64,000 nucleotides of DNA, taken from an uncultured Pseudomonadales bacterium (GTDB lineage Bacteria > Pseudomonadota > Gammaproteobacteria > Pseudomonadales > Cellvibrionaceae). Positions 1-8,311 of this stretch are shown one piece after another. Each line of letters begins with the position of its first letter. Positions within the stretch are counted from its first letter, which is position 1. The stretch is taken from the NCBI GenBank assembly GCA_947489425.1, contig CANLDL010000004.1, positions 1 to 64,000 on the forward strand, given 5' to 3'. Both the position numbers and the translations under genes were made by a program. The notes beneath the pieces are model-generated. The model saw nothing but the letters and a program-made list of their open reading frames with translations, ran no database searches and was not told the origin of the DNA.

Positions 1-74
1 CTCAGACGTGAAACGATTCCTCGCCGATGGTAGTGTGGGGCTTCCCCATGTGAGAGTAGGTCATCGTCAAGCTT
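1..74 (+). rRNA. rrf: 5S ribosomal RNA, 3' part (truncated by window start)
   Basis: The first 74 bases match the 3' two thirds of proteobacterial 5S rRNA: the segment GATGGTAGTGTGGGG, the CCCCATGTGAGAGTAGG arm and the closing ATCG-CAAGCT end. The 5' end and the rest of the rRNA operon lie outside the window. A strong terminator follows at once, so this is the end of an rRNA operon transcribed on the plus strand. Confidence 0.93.
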
Positions 75-83
75 TTATTCTAA

Positions 84-115
84 AGGCCCAACAGGTTTAC
101 CTGTTGGGCCTTTTT
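84..115 (+). terminator. Rho-independent terminator of the rRNA operon
   Basis: A stem AAGGCCCAACAGG / CCTGTTGGGCCTT with a 3-4 nt loop is followed by five T residues, directly downstream of 5S rRNA. Confidence 0.93.
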
Positions 116-120
116 CATGT

Positions 121-240
121 CAGCTTGCCGATGACCTACCCTACGGGTTACGGTCATAGGCACTCGCGCCGTCCTTGGCGCTCGCCCTACGGGCAGCAGA
201 GCTGTGTTAAACGGCTGTCCTGCCGTTTAATCAAGCTTTT
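121..240. repeat. Repeat-like, GC-rich intergenic segment between two terminators
   Basis: The segment carries small inverted motifs: ACGGTCAT with ATGACC, CGCCGTCCTTGGCG, CCCTACGGG and AAACGGC with GCCGTTT. The stretch ACTCGCGCCGTCC resembles ACTCGTGCCGTCC near 515. No gene is seen. It looks like a REP-type or decayed mobile sequence; the family is not recognised. Confidence 0.4.
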
Positions 241-250
241 AAATAAAAGA

Positions 251-283
251 ACCCCACCTAGGCGACTAGGTGGGGGTTTTTAT
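251..283 (+). terminator. Second Rho-independent terminator behind the rRNA operon
   Basis: An 11-bp stem ACCCCACCTAG / CTAGGTGGGGT with a GCGA-type loop is followed by a T tract. It lies about 140 bp behind the first terminator and backs up termination of the rRNA operon. Confidence 0.88.
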
Positions 284-299
284 TTACAGGACGTTGAGT

Positions 300-855
300 T
301 ACTGTCCACTACAATTGGGTACATGTGACAACCCCCTGTTCTGCAAGAATGGGTGGTGGACGCCATCGGCGCCCGAAGGGATGCCGCACTGCGGCAGATC
401 ATTGTAGGTCATTCTAGAGAGCCTAAAAAGAACCATTCATTGATCGGGGCGTTTTATTTTGTGGTTCCGACACTCTCACCTGTGGAAGCCCGCTTTTTAT
501 AGTGTAGGGATTTACTCGTGCCGTCCTAAGGAGGGGCGTAGCCCGAAGCGCAGGACGCGCTGAGTTATGTGTAGGTCAACTCTCAAGCCTCCCAGTTCTT
601 CATTAAAATAATTACGGGTATGCTGAAGCTCACTGCAGGTTATTCTTACAAGTTCCTTCACTCTTAAATAATACACATCTCGTGTGTCTAGCCTTGCCAT
701 ACATTTTTGATGTATTCTGATTTAAATTAATATGAATATGAAAAATTAATAAATGTTTGCTCTGGGGCTGAAACTGTATCAATAAAGAAGGAAATTAAAT
801 GCCACTATTAATAAAGGTTAAGGGAATCTCGAAAGATGGAAATGGATTCTTATAA
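300..855. other. Gene-poor spacer with repeat-like sequence
   Basis: No convincing gene. The left half is GC-rich with short inverted motifs such as GGCGCC and GCCGCACTGCGGC. Around 515-565 a block, GCCGTCCTAAGG then AGGACG, can fold back. A 62-codon minus-strand frame (512-700) has no clear ribosome binding site and ends inside the repeat-like block, so it is not called. From 700 to 855 the DNA becomes AT-rich. Confidence 0.5.
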
Positions 856-1278
856 ATGAACGCGTTCTGGAAACGATTCTTCTTTTTTAATTTAGTTTTG
901 ACGGTTTTTATGATTACCCTTGATTTTTTATCCCTAGGGTTCGATGTTAAGGATACATATGAAACTGTTTGGTTGTCAGGAGATTTGCTATTTTATATAT
1001 CCATCTGTCTAGGTTTAGTGGCTTTATATGGATTAGCTTTTAATAGACAATATTTATTCAAAGAGTTTTGGATAGCATTTTTTCTATATGTTTTAGGTTA
1101 TGAACTTATGTATTCAAACTATGTGCTATATTCTGAAACAATTAAAGAGTTTGGTGAATTTGATAGTTGGTCTTATATAATTCTTTCTATCTATTTGATG
1201 TTTATGTGCATCTATATTTTTGGTGTTTATAGATACTTATGCCAAATACCTCATCTAAGGTCAAAATATTTAGTGTGA
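856..1278 (+). CDS. Hypothetical four-helix membrane protein
   Basis: A 140-residue protein rich in Phe, Tyr, Leu and Ile with about four hydrophobic segments (roughly residues 8-28, 44-62, 70-90 and 104-125), so an inner-membrane protein. I recognise no family and no catalytic motif. The start ATG lacks a strong Shine-Dalgarno sequence. Codon use is strongly AT-biased compared with the housekeeping genes of the window. The next gene begins 37 nt downstream on the same strand, so the two are probably cotranscribed. Both traits, and the position behind an rRNA operon, suggest an acquired segment; this is inference. Confidence 0.7.
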   Translation: MNAFWKRFFFFNLVLTVFMITLDFLSLGFDVKDTYETVWLSGDLLFYISICLGLVALYGLAFNRQYLFKEFWIAFFLYVLGYELMYSNYVLYSETIKEFGEFDSWSYIILSIYLMFMCIYIFGVYRYLCQIPHLRSKYLV

Positions 1279-1315
1279 AAATTAATTCCTCTCTGCCTTT
1301 AAACAACCTTTTTAT

Positions 1316-2200
1316 ATGAACTGCGAGAAAAAAACCGGCATAAGAATATTTCTCATAGTTATTTTTATAGGTTTAATATTTGGTGCGCTCGCCTCATGGT
1401 TGGTAGCTGGGAGCTTGGTTGAACCTGCTCAAAAAGAGGTTGGATTGCCTAACACAAGCATACCAATTAAAAGCTTTAAAATAGAAAGTAAATCGGGCGA
1501 GAATCTATCTGGTTGGCATCTTAAAAGGCAAGGTTTTAATGGCGTAGTGGTTTTATTTCATGGTGTAAGAGCGTCTAAAGCTTCTATGTTTACCAGAGCA
1601 AAATTATTATATGGCGCTGGTTTTTCTGTTGTCTTAATCGATTTTCAATCCCATGGTGGAAGTTCTGGTAATAGGATTACGTTCGGATATTTAGAAAAGT
1701 ACGATGTTTTAGCTACCATAGAGTATGCAAGAGTTCAGCATTTGAATGAGCCGATTGGTGTAATCGGGGTATCTCTCGGTGGTGTTTCTACGGTATTGGC
1801 AATGCCTCAAAATATTGATGCATTGGTTATCGAATCTATATATCCTGATATCCAAAGGGCTGTACATAACAGAGTAAAAACAAGGTTAGGCGTTTTCTCT
1901 TGGTTGCCCTCAAAAATATTATTGGCTCAGCTAGAACCTCGACTTGGTTTTAGTGCTACAGAGTTATCCCCAATAGAAAAAATTGATGCTATAGCACCTC
2001 CTATTTTTGTCATATCTGGTGGTGCCGATATATACACTACGGAGGAGGAGACAAAGCAGATATACTCGAAAGCGAATCAACCAAAGCAACTTTGGTTAGC
2101 TAAGGGTATCGGGCATAAAGATATATATAACGAGAGCCCCTTAGCTTATGAAAAGAAAGTTATAGGTTTTTTAAAAAAATATATGGCTAAAGAGCTATAG
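1316..2200 (+). CDS. Alpha/beta hydrolase, membrane-anchored or exported
   Basis: A 294-residue protein with an N-terminal hydrophobic segment (about residues 9-32) acting as signal or anchor, then an alpha/beta hydrolase fold. The LFHGVRASK stretch is the usual oxyanion-hole strand/loop. GVSLGG is the nucleophile elbow with Ser as likely nucleophile. SGGADIYT supplies the acid region and GHKD the likely catalytic His. It resembles the serine aminopeptidase/BAAT-like or YqkD-type hydrolases; the substrate is unknown. It follows the small membrane protein gene and shares its AT-rich codon use. There is no obvious terminator before the convergent leuA. Confidence 0.85.
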   Translation: MNCEKKTGIRIFLIVIFIGLIFGALASWLVAGSLVEPAQKEVGLPNTSIPIKSFKIESKSGENLSGWHLKRQGFNGVVVLFHGVRASKASMFTRAKLLYGAGFSVVLIDFQSHGGSSGNRITFGYLEKYDVLATIEYARVQHLNEPIGVIGVSLGGVSTVLAMPQNIDALVIESIYPDIQRAVHNRVKTRLGVFSWLPSKILLAQLEPRLGFSATELSPIEKIDAIAPPIFVISGGADIYTTEEETKQIYSKANQPKQLWLAKGIGHKDIYNESPLAYEKKVIGFLKKYMAKEL

Positions 2201-2298
2201 CTAGTTAAGTGCTTATTAGCTGATGGAAGTTGGCCGTTTTTAAAATTAATTAAGGGGTTAATAGAAGCGACTCACCTTTAAGGTAACGCAAGTAATCC

Positions 2299-4056
2299 TC
2301 AAGCAGCCCCAACATCCCCCATATCAACAACTCTCTCCTCATGCTGATTAATACAAGCCAATATCGCATTTAAATTCGCGCTAATTGTATCGGCGTTTTT
2401 AGCGATCCCACAGTAGCGCTCGCCATTTATTTTTAAGTGTACATAACCTACGGCAGCGGCGTCACTGCCTTGATCAATGGCGTGTTGATCATAATGGATA
2501 ATCTCTATGCTGATGGATAATGCGTGTTCGAGTGCTTTACAAAACGCAGCCAGGGCACCATCGGCATGTGCAGTTAATGCAATATCGACTTTGGCTGGGT
2601 CTTGATTGGTAATGGTAGCTTTTACATTCTCGCCATTAGCATCACGCTCTAGCTGATAAGTGTTTAATTGATAACAGCTTGGAGTATGCAAAAAGGATTG
2701 CTCGATAATATCCCAAATTTGTTGTGACGAGACTTCTACAGAGTTTTGCTCTGCATAGCTTTGTACTTTGCGGCTGGCTTCGATTTGTAACCAGCGTGGC
2801 AACTGCAAGCCGTATTCGTGCTCTAGTACGTAGGCAACACCGCCTTTACCCGATTGGCTGTTAACACGTATTACTGATTGATAGTCACGACCAAGGTCCC
2901 TTGGGTCAATAGGTAGATACGCAACATCCCATGGCTCGTCGTCTTTTTGTTGGGCAAGGCATTTACGAATAGCATCTTGGTGGCTGCCAGAGAATGCTGT
3001 GTATACTAACTCACCAAACCATGGGTGCCTTGGGTGTGTATGAATTTGTGTGCACTCACTGACGGTGCGTACTATTTCATCGGCATTCGATAAATCAACT
3101 TCTGGGTCGATACCTTGACTATATAAATTCATAGCCATGGTAACGAGGTCCATATTACCTGTACGTTCACCGTTACCCATAAGTGTGCCTTCAATACGAT
3201 CAGCGCCTGCCATAATGCCAAGCTCTGCTGCCGCCACACCACAACCTCGGTCATTGTGCGTATGCAGGCTTACGATAACACTATCTCTATTGTTGATGTG
3301 ATCACAGAAGGTTTCTATTTGATCTGCAAATACATTAGGTGTTGCGCACTCTACCGTTGCGGGAAGATTAAAAATAATTTTATGTTCGGGGGTAGGCTGC
3401 CATACGTCCAATACGCTATTGCAAACCTCGATAGAGAAATCTATTTCTGTACTAGAAAAACTCTCTGGAGAGTATTCAAAATACCAGTCAGTGTTTGGGT
3501 ATTTTTTTGATTCATCTAAAACTTTTTGTGCGCCTTTTTTAGCAATATCTTTAATACCGGTTTTATCGAGTTTAAAAACCTTTTCGCGCTGCACAGGTGA
3601 TGTAGAGTTGTATACATGCACGATAGCTTGTTTAACGCCGTCGAGTGCTTCGTATGTGCGCTCGATTAATTCAGGGCGAGCTTGAGTTAGAGCCTGAATT
3701 TTTACATCACTGGGTATCTGATTTTCTTCAATTAGCCAGCGACAAAAATCAAAATCGGGTTGAGAGGCTGATGGGAAGCCAATCTCTATTTCTTTAAAAC
3801 CTAATTTAATCAGCAATGCCCACATGCGCTGCTTTTGAGTCACCGTCATGGGCTCTATTAATGCTTGATTGCCATCGCGCAGATCAACCGCACACCAAAT
3901 AGGCGCCTTTGTTATTTGTCTGGACGGCCAGCGTCGGTCAGTTTTATTGATAACAGGGAAAGGGCGGTATTTTTTGTGGTTAAACTGGGTATGATCAGAC
4001 TGACTCATGGTATCGGTACTCATTGTATGAATAGGTTGGGCGGAGTAAAAATGCAA
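2299..4056 (-). CDS. leuA: 2-isopropylmalate synthase
   Basis: LeuA condenses acetyl-CoA with 2-oxoisovalerate to 2-isopropylmalate, the first committed step of leucine synthesis. At 585 residues it belongs to the longer LeuA type found in Pseudomonas, actinobacteria and fungi (about 560 aa). Visible motifs are LRDGNQ (about 59-64) at the barrel start, the metal-binding HTHNDRG (about 265-271) and GNGERTGN (about 294-301). The C-terminal part is the leucine-sensing regulatory domain. Three in-frame ATGs exist (4056, 4023, 4008), none with a strong ribosome binding site, so the true N-terminus is uncertain; homologues begin near MSQSD (4008). It is divergent from an Lrp/AsnC-type regulator, a plausible controller. 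Confidence 0.96.
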   Translation of the reverse strand: MHFYSAQPIHTMSTDTMSQSDHTQFNHKKYRPFPVINKTDRRWPSRQITKAPIWCAVDLRDGNQALIEPMTVTQKQRMWALLIKLGFKEIEIGFPSASQPDFDFCRWLIEENQIPSDVKIQALTQARPELIERTYEALDGVKQAIVHVYNSTSPVQREKVFKLDKTGIKDIAKKGAQKVLDESKKYPNTDWYFEYSPESFSSTEIDFSIEVCNSVLDVWQPTPEHKIIFNLPATVECATPNVFADQIETFCDHINNRDSVIVSLHTHNDRGCGVAAAELGIMAGADRIEGTLMGNGERTGNMDLVTMAMNLYSQGIDPEVDLSNADEIVRTVSECTQIHTHPRHPWFGELVYTAFSGSHQDAIRKCLAQQKDDEPWDVAYLPIDPRDLGRDYQSVIRVNSQSGKGGVAYVLEHEYGLQLPRWLQIEASRKVQSYAEQNSVEVSSQQIWDIIEQSFLHTPSCYQLNTYQLERDANGENVKATITNQDPAKVDIALTAHADGALAAFCKALEHALSISIEIIHYDQHAIDQGSDAAAVGYVHLKINGERYCGIAKNADTISANLNAILACINQHEERVVDMGDVGAA

Positions 4057-4125
4057 TTTCTAGCTCGACAGCCTTGTGAGTTATCGAGCGTAGCTATCCT
4101 CGTGAGATAACTACTGTGCCTTAGT
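4057..4125 (-). promoter_or_regulatory. Possible leader structure upstream of leuA
   Basis: On the minus strand just before leuA two similar segments, CTCACGAGGATAGCT and CTCACAAGGCTGTCGAGCT, follow each other. The second can close a stem GCTCGA / TCGAGC. No leucine-rich leader peptide is visible. A regulatory role is inference. Confidence 0.3.
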
Positions 4126-4224
4126 TGTTGTGCAACGAATGCTTAATTGCTGTTGGATAGGGTAATAATAGCCATTTAGTGGCGATATTAAATTGCAAAT
4201 ACACTAATAAAACACTATTTTTAA

Positions 4225-4268
4225 GCAATACTATTCTAAATTTTATAGAATTATTGGTGTATTATTGC
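4225..4268. promoter_or_regulatory. Palindromic candidate operator between leuA and the Lrp-type gene
   Basis: The perfect inverted repeat ATTCTA-N7-TAGAAT (4233-4251) is flanked by GCAATA (4225) and TATTGC (4263). AT-rich palindromes of this kind are typical of Lrp/AsnC autoregulatory sites. It lies about 90 nt before the regulator start. Confidence 0.45.
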
Positions 4269-4339
4269 TTTTAGTGGTTTTCCTTGGTGGTAATCCATCA
4301 AGGTATAGAGATTTTTAGCTTTAGTTTAGAGGATTTGCG

Positions 4340-4810
4340 ATGGAATTAGACCGGATTGATAAGCGCATTTTGTCAGAGATACAAAAGAATGGTGGCATTA
4401 GCAATTTAGAACTGGCTGATAAAATTGGCCTTTCTCCCTCACCTTGCTCGCGCCGTGTTAAAGCATTAATAGATTCTGGCGTGATTGGTAAAACGGTGAC
4501 AGTCCTTAATGAGAAGAAGTTAGGCCTCACATTAACGGCATTGATTAATATTAGTATGGATAGGCATACACCGGATCGCTTCAATAATTTTGAGGATAAG
4601 GTATCGAGCTACCCCGAGGTGCAAGAGTGCCTATTGATTACAGGCTCAACCGCAGATTATCAATTAAAGGTCGTTGTTAAAGATATGGAGGCTTATCAGG
4701 CCTTTTTGTTAGGTAAGCTCACCAAGCTCGAAGGTGTAACGGGTGTTCACTCTAGCTTTGTGATGAGAAAAGTTGTCGATAGTACATCTCTCCCCTTAGG
4801 TTCTATTTGA
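4340..4810 (+). CDS. Lrp/AsnC family transcriptional regulator
   Basis: A 156-residue feast/famine regulator. The N-terminal winged helix-turn-helix (about residues 3-50) contains LDRIDKRIL, ELADKIGLSPSPC and RRVKALIDSG, hallmarks of the family. The C-terminal part (about 65-145) is the RAM/AsnC ligand-binding domain, with VQECLLITGSTADYQLKVVV. The ATG is preceded by AGAGGA at good distance. The divergent leuA suggests amino-acid-responsive control of leucine synthesis, and a palindrome in the shared intergenic region could be its operator. Lrp itself and BkdR-like paralogues cannot be separated here. Confidence 0.92.
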   Translation: MELDRIDKRILSEIQKNGGISNLELADKIGLSPSPCSRRVKALIDSGVIGKTVTVLNEKKLGLTLTALINISMDRHTPDRFNNFEDKVSSYPEVQECLLITGSTADYQLKVVVKDMEAYQAFLLGKLTKLEGVTGVHSSFVMRKVVDSTSLPLGSI

Positions 4811-4831
4811 ATCTCATGTCCTACAATACTT

Positions 4832-4868
4832 AAAAAGCCCATTTCTGTTTGTAGAAATGGGCTTTTTT
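4832..4868. terminator. Bidirectional terminator between the lrp-like gene and phoX
   Basis: A stem AAAAAGCCCATTTCT / AGAAATGGGCTTTTT with a 6-nt loop has T on one side and A on the other, so it can stop both convergent transcripts. Confidence 0.9.
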
Positions 4869-4903
4869 GTGTTTTAAGTAGTGTAAATCAGCGAGAGCAT
4901 TTA

Positions 4904-6859
4904 TTAGGAGCCAATAATGCCGCCATCCTTGCGTGTGATAACCAAGGTGCAGTCGCGTGGAATAGTAAAGTCATCAGTCGCTGCAGGGAAGTTGGTTTGT
5001 AGTGGATCACCGTTACCTGGATGTTGGATATTGATAAAGGCAGTGCGTTGATCTGGTGTGATTGTAAAGCCTGTTATCTCATCACTGTTAACACCGGTTA
5101 GTAGGCGTACAGGTTGTGGGTTTTCTTTGGTGGTGTCAAACACAACTAATTGATCTTGTAATCCATCGGGTTGGCCACCGTCGGTGCCAATAAACAAACG
5201 GCCTTGGCTATCTGCATAAGCAGCATCTGGGTCAGTAAAGGTTTGTTCTGTATCGCGAGTAGACGATGCTAGAATAAAGATCTCCCAAGTGAAGGTATCA
5301 CCAAGGTGATCATCGGCATTCTCCATGCGGATAATATGGCCATCACTATTAGGCCCTTCGGGATTGGCGGCATTAGTCTGGTCTGCAGTACGGCGTGTGT
5401 TATTGGTTAGTGTCCAATAAATTTCGCCGTCTTTGCCAATGGTTGTCCATTCTGGTCGATCCATTGGTGTTGCACCTAAAATGTCCGCGGCAATACGCGT
5501 ATTAATGAGTAGTTCACCTTGGTCGGCAAAGCGTTCGGCGAGCAGTGGGTTATCAATAGTGAGTGCTAACCACTCACCAGTGCCGTCATCGTTAAAGCGT
5601 GCAACATATAATACACCGTCATCAAGAGGGCTTAAGCCTTGGTCGATTGAGTTCTCCCAAGCATCATTTGAGACATATTTATAGCAGTAATCAAAGCGTT
5701 GGTCATCGCCCATGTAAGCAGCGATTTGGCCATTGGCACTTTCGGCAATAGCGATAGCTTCGTGTTTAATGCGACCTAGTCCAGTGCGTTTAACAGGCTT
5801 TTGACTGGCATCAAATGGGTCAATCTCAACAATCCATCCAAAGCGGTTAGATTCGTTAACATAATCTGGGTCAGATAAATCAAAGCGTTTGTCAAAGAAT
5901 TCCCAGCCATAATTAAAGCCATCAAAATCAAAACCATAACGTAGTTGAGCTTCGGTACGGTTGTCATTAAAACTTTCGCCTTCGGTTGCACCGAAGTATC
6001 CGTTAAAGTTTTCTTCGCAAGTTAAGTAGGTGCCCCAAGGTGTTCTGCCAGAGCCACAGTTGTTAACGGTACCGAGTGCAACATTGCCGTTAGGGTTTTG
6101 TAGTAGTGGCGAATCAGCAGCGGGTCCACTGAAGTCGACAGGCGTATTCACCGTGATACGACGAGAGTTTTTGCTATTAATAACTTCCCAGCTATTGCTG
6201 TAGTAATTTTTAGCAATAGCAACAACCGATACGCCTAAAACGTTTTGAGCAAGGCGAACGTCTTCGATGCTTTCAGGTGCGTCTTTACCTAATACATGGG
6301 GGTTTCTGCCAAACTCATGGTTAACACATAACATGCCGCGAGAGCTGCTTAGTTGATAGCCATAGCGACGATACTTGTAGTAGCGGTTATTTTCGGGGAA
6401 GAACCACATGCCGTCGTGACCAATACCAATTTGTTGCGCTGCTTGTTTAGCCGTTGGACGAGAATCAGGGTCACCTACATACTCTTCAGTCGTGTTTGGC
6501 TCTAACGGTGTGCCCCATGGTATGAGTACCTGGTATTGGTAGTCATCAGAGATGCTTGGTACTTTGTTGTCGGCGATCGCTGCTTCAATAGTCAGTGGTT
6601 GAAAGCCTACGAGGTCTCTTGGCTTTTGCTGCCATTTTTTTCTCCAGCGATTGTTATAACCCCAGCCTGTCGCCATTGCGCTAGGTGCTAAAAAGGTTGT
6701 TGCGGCAGCAGCTAGGCTACCTTGTACCATTTTGCGTCGGCTTATATTTTTGTCTAGCACATCGGCAAAAGGTCGGTTGTTTGAGGTGTTTGAAGGGATG
6801 TTTTCTTTGTTGTCGCTATTTGCATTATTGTAATCGCAAATGTTTTTCTTATCTGTCAT
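4904..6859 (-). CDS. phoX: PhoX-family (DUF839) phosphatase, Tat-exported
   Basis: A 651-residue protein of the PhoX/DUF839 family, calcium- and iron-dependent periplasmic alkaline phosphatases with a beta-propeller fold that release phosphate from organic esters. It has a Tat signal: SRRKMVQG at 40-47, an Ala-rich hydrophobic stretch and a likely cleavage after AMA (about 63). The conserved core NNCGSGRTPWGTYLTCEEN, the KHEAIAIAE region and GDDQRFDYCYKYV are visible. The ATG has an excellent AGGAG. Family members are not all phosphatases, so the substrate is inferred. Possible Pho-box-like repeats lie upstream (7018-7050). Confidence 0.88.
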   Translation of the reverse strand: MTDKKNICDYNNANSDNKENIPSNTSNNRPFADVLDKNISRRKMVQGSLAAAATTFLAPSAMATGWGYNNRWRKKWQQKPRDLVGFQPLTIEAAIADNKVPSISDDYQYQVLIPWGTPLEPNTTEEYVGDPDSRPTAKQAAQQIGIGHDGMWFFPENNRYYKYRRYGYQLSSSRGMLCVNHEFGRNPHVLGKDAPESIEDVRLAQNVLGVSVVAIAKNYYSNSWEVINSKNSRRITVNTPVDFSGPAADSPLLQNPNGNVALGTVNNCGSGRTPWGTYLTCEENFNGYFGATEGESFNDNRTEAQLRYGFDFDGFNYGWEFFDKRFDLSDPDYVNESNRFGWIVEIDPFDASQKPVKRTGLGRIKHEAIAIAESANGQIAAYMGDDQRFDYCYKYVSNDAWENSIDQGLSPLDDGVLYVARFNDDGTGEWLALTIDNPLLAERFADQGELLINTRIAADILGATPMDRPEWTTIGKDGEIYWTLTNNTRRTADQTNAANPEGPNSDGHIIRMENADDHLGDTFTWEIFILASSTRDTEQTFTDPDAAYADSQGRLFIGTDGGQPDGLQDQLVVFDTTKENPQPVRLLTGVNSDEITGFTITPDQRTAFINIQHPGNGDPLQTNFPAATDDFTIPRDCTLVITRKDGGIIGS

Positions 6860-7102
6860 TGCTATTCTCCTAAGGGCGTGGCTATCAAATAACTGGCGAC
6901 AGACTAAATAAAGATTGTGACTAATTGATGTAGAATATATGACAAAATTATGTATTCTTTGGTTTGATTAAATTAAGCTACTAACGCAGGCTTGAGCCTT
7001 TGATGGATTATTCGAATTAAATATGACGGATCACAAAGGCTTTGTTACAGTCATTGTACTTTGAGTGCGACTAAGCACTGCGAATTTTAAAAAATTAAAG
7101 CG

Positions 7103-8311
7103 ATGTCCTATAAAAAAGAAATTCCATCTACTGGTTTATTAACGATTGATCTCAGTGCTATTCAATATAACTGGCTTTTTTTGAGAAAAATTGTTTGTAA
7201 GACCAATGCAGATGCAAATTGTGCGGCTGTTGTTAAGGCTAATGCTTATGGTTTGGGTGTTAAGCCTGTAGCTTTGGCATTGGTAAGTGTAGGTTGCACA
7301 GATTTTTTTGTGTCAACCCTCGATGAGGGTGAAGAACTAAGGCAAATTTTGGGTGCCGAGCCTAGGATTTTTGTTTTAGGTGGCATTCATCATGGTTTTA
7401 GTAAAGAAAACTTCGGTGGCCGCTGGCAAGAGTTTAATTTAATTCCCGTGCTTTACAGTATCTCATGCATTGAGCGATGGATAATGTTCTGTCAGCAGCG
7501 TGCAGAGGCTTTCCCTTGTGTGTTGAAAGTTGATACGGGCATGCATCGTTTGGGTGTCTCTATTGATGAGCTGGCTATCTTTATAGATAGAGTCGGCTAT
7601 GGCAAAAGTCGATTCTCGTTATTTAATCCGGTGTTGCTAATGAGTCATTTGGCTTGTGCCGATGAGCCAAACAATCAGTTCAATCGAGAACAGCTATTGG
7701 CTTTTCAGTCTGCTATCGAAAAAGTGCAAAATCATTTCCCGGATATATCACTAAGTTTAAGTAATTCATCGGGTGTATTTTTGGGTGAGTCGTTTCATTT
7801 TGATTTATGTCGCCCGGGTATTGCTCTGTATGGTGGTAATCCAGTAGCGCATCATAACGCCTTTAAGAAAAACCCTATGCGCCAGGTAGTTAAGTTATCT
7901 TTGCCTGTGATGCAGCGTCGAGCTATCAAGCCAGGTGAGTCCGTTGGATATGGAAAAACTTTTACAGCACAAAAAACAATGCGTTTAGCAACAGTTTTTG
8001 GCGGTTATGCAGATGGTGTTTTGCGATCATTGAGCAATCGTGGCTATGCTTGGTGCAATGGTATTAAAGTACCTGTTGTAGGCCGTATATCGATGGATTC
8101 AATGGTGTTTGATGTGACGGAACTGGCGGTCCAGCCAAGTAGTATTCAAGTTTTTGAGTCAAACCATTGCCTTGATACGCTAGCGGATTCTGCGCAAACT
8201 ATTTCCTATGAGTTGCTTACTAATTTGGGTGGACGTTATCAGCGTGAGTACATTAGCGGTAAAGCCAGTGCTGCGACTTTAGGTATGCGAGTAGCCCCTC
8301 GTGATAAGTGA
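7103..8311 (+). CDS. alr: Alanine racemase
   Basis: PLP enzyme that interconverts L- and D-alanine for peptidoglycan. The PLP-binding lysine lies in AVVKANAYG (K45) and the catalytic tyrosine in SVGYGKTF (about Y283). RPGIALYG and GRISMDSMVFDVT are further family signatures. At 402 residues it is slightly longer than usual (about 360-370), mainly by insertions around 95-130 and at the C-terminus. Its stop overlaps the birA start by 11 nt, so alr, birA and coaX form a tightly coupled unit. Which sigma-70 promoter drives it in the 243-bp gap shared with phoX is not clear. Confidence 0.95.
   Translation: MSYKKEIPSTGLLTIDLSAIQYNWLFLRKIVCKTNADANCAAVVKANAYGLGVKPVALALVSVGCTDFFVSTLDEGEELRQILGAEPRIFVLGGIHHGFSKENFGGRWQEFNLIPVLYSISCIERWIMFCQQRAEAFPCVLKVDTGMHRLGVSIDELAIFIDRVGYGKSRFSLFNPVLLMSHLACADEPNNQFNREQLLAFQSAIEKVQNHFPDISLSLSNSSGVFLGESFHFDLCRPGIALYGGNPVAHHNAFKKNPMRQVVKLSLPVMQRRAIKPGESVGYGKTFTAQKTMRLATVFGGYADGVLRSLSNRGYAWCNGIKVPVVGRISMDSMVFDVTELAVQPSSIQVFESNHCLDTLADSAQTISYELLTNLGGRYQREYISGKASAATLGMRVAPRDK

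Noticed and set aside
8-328. 106-codon frame over the 5S end and two terminators
   Set aside because: It covers 5S rRNA and terminator hairpins, so it cannot be a gene.
512-700. 62-codon minus-strand frame behind the rRNA operon
   Set aside because: No ribosome binding site, no recognised family, and its last third is the repeat-like block. It could be a gene remnant, but the support is too weak.
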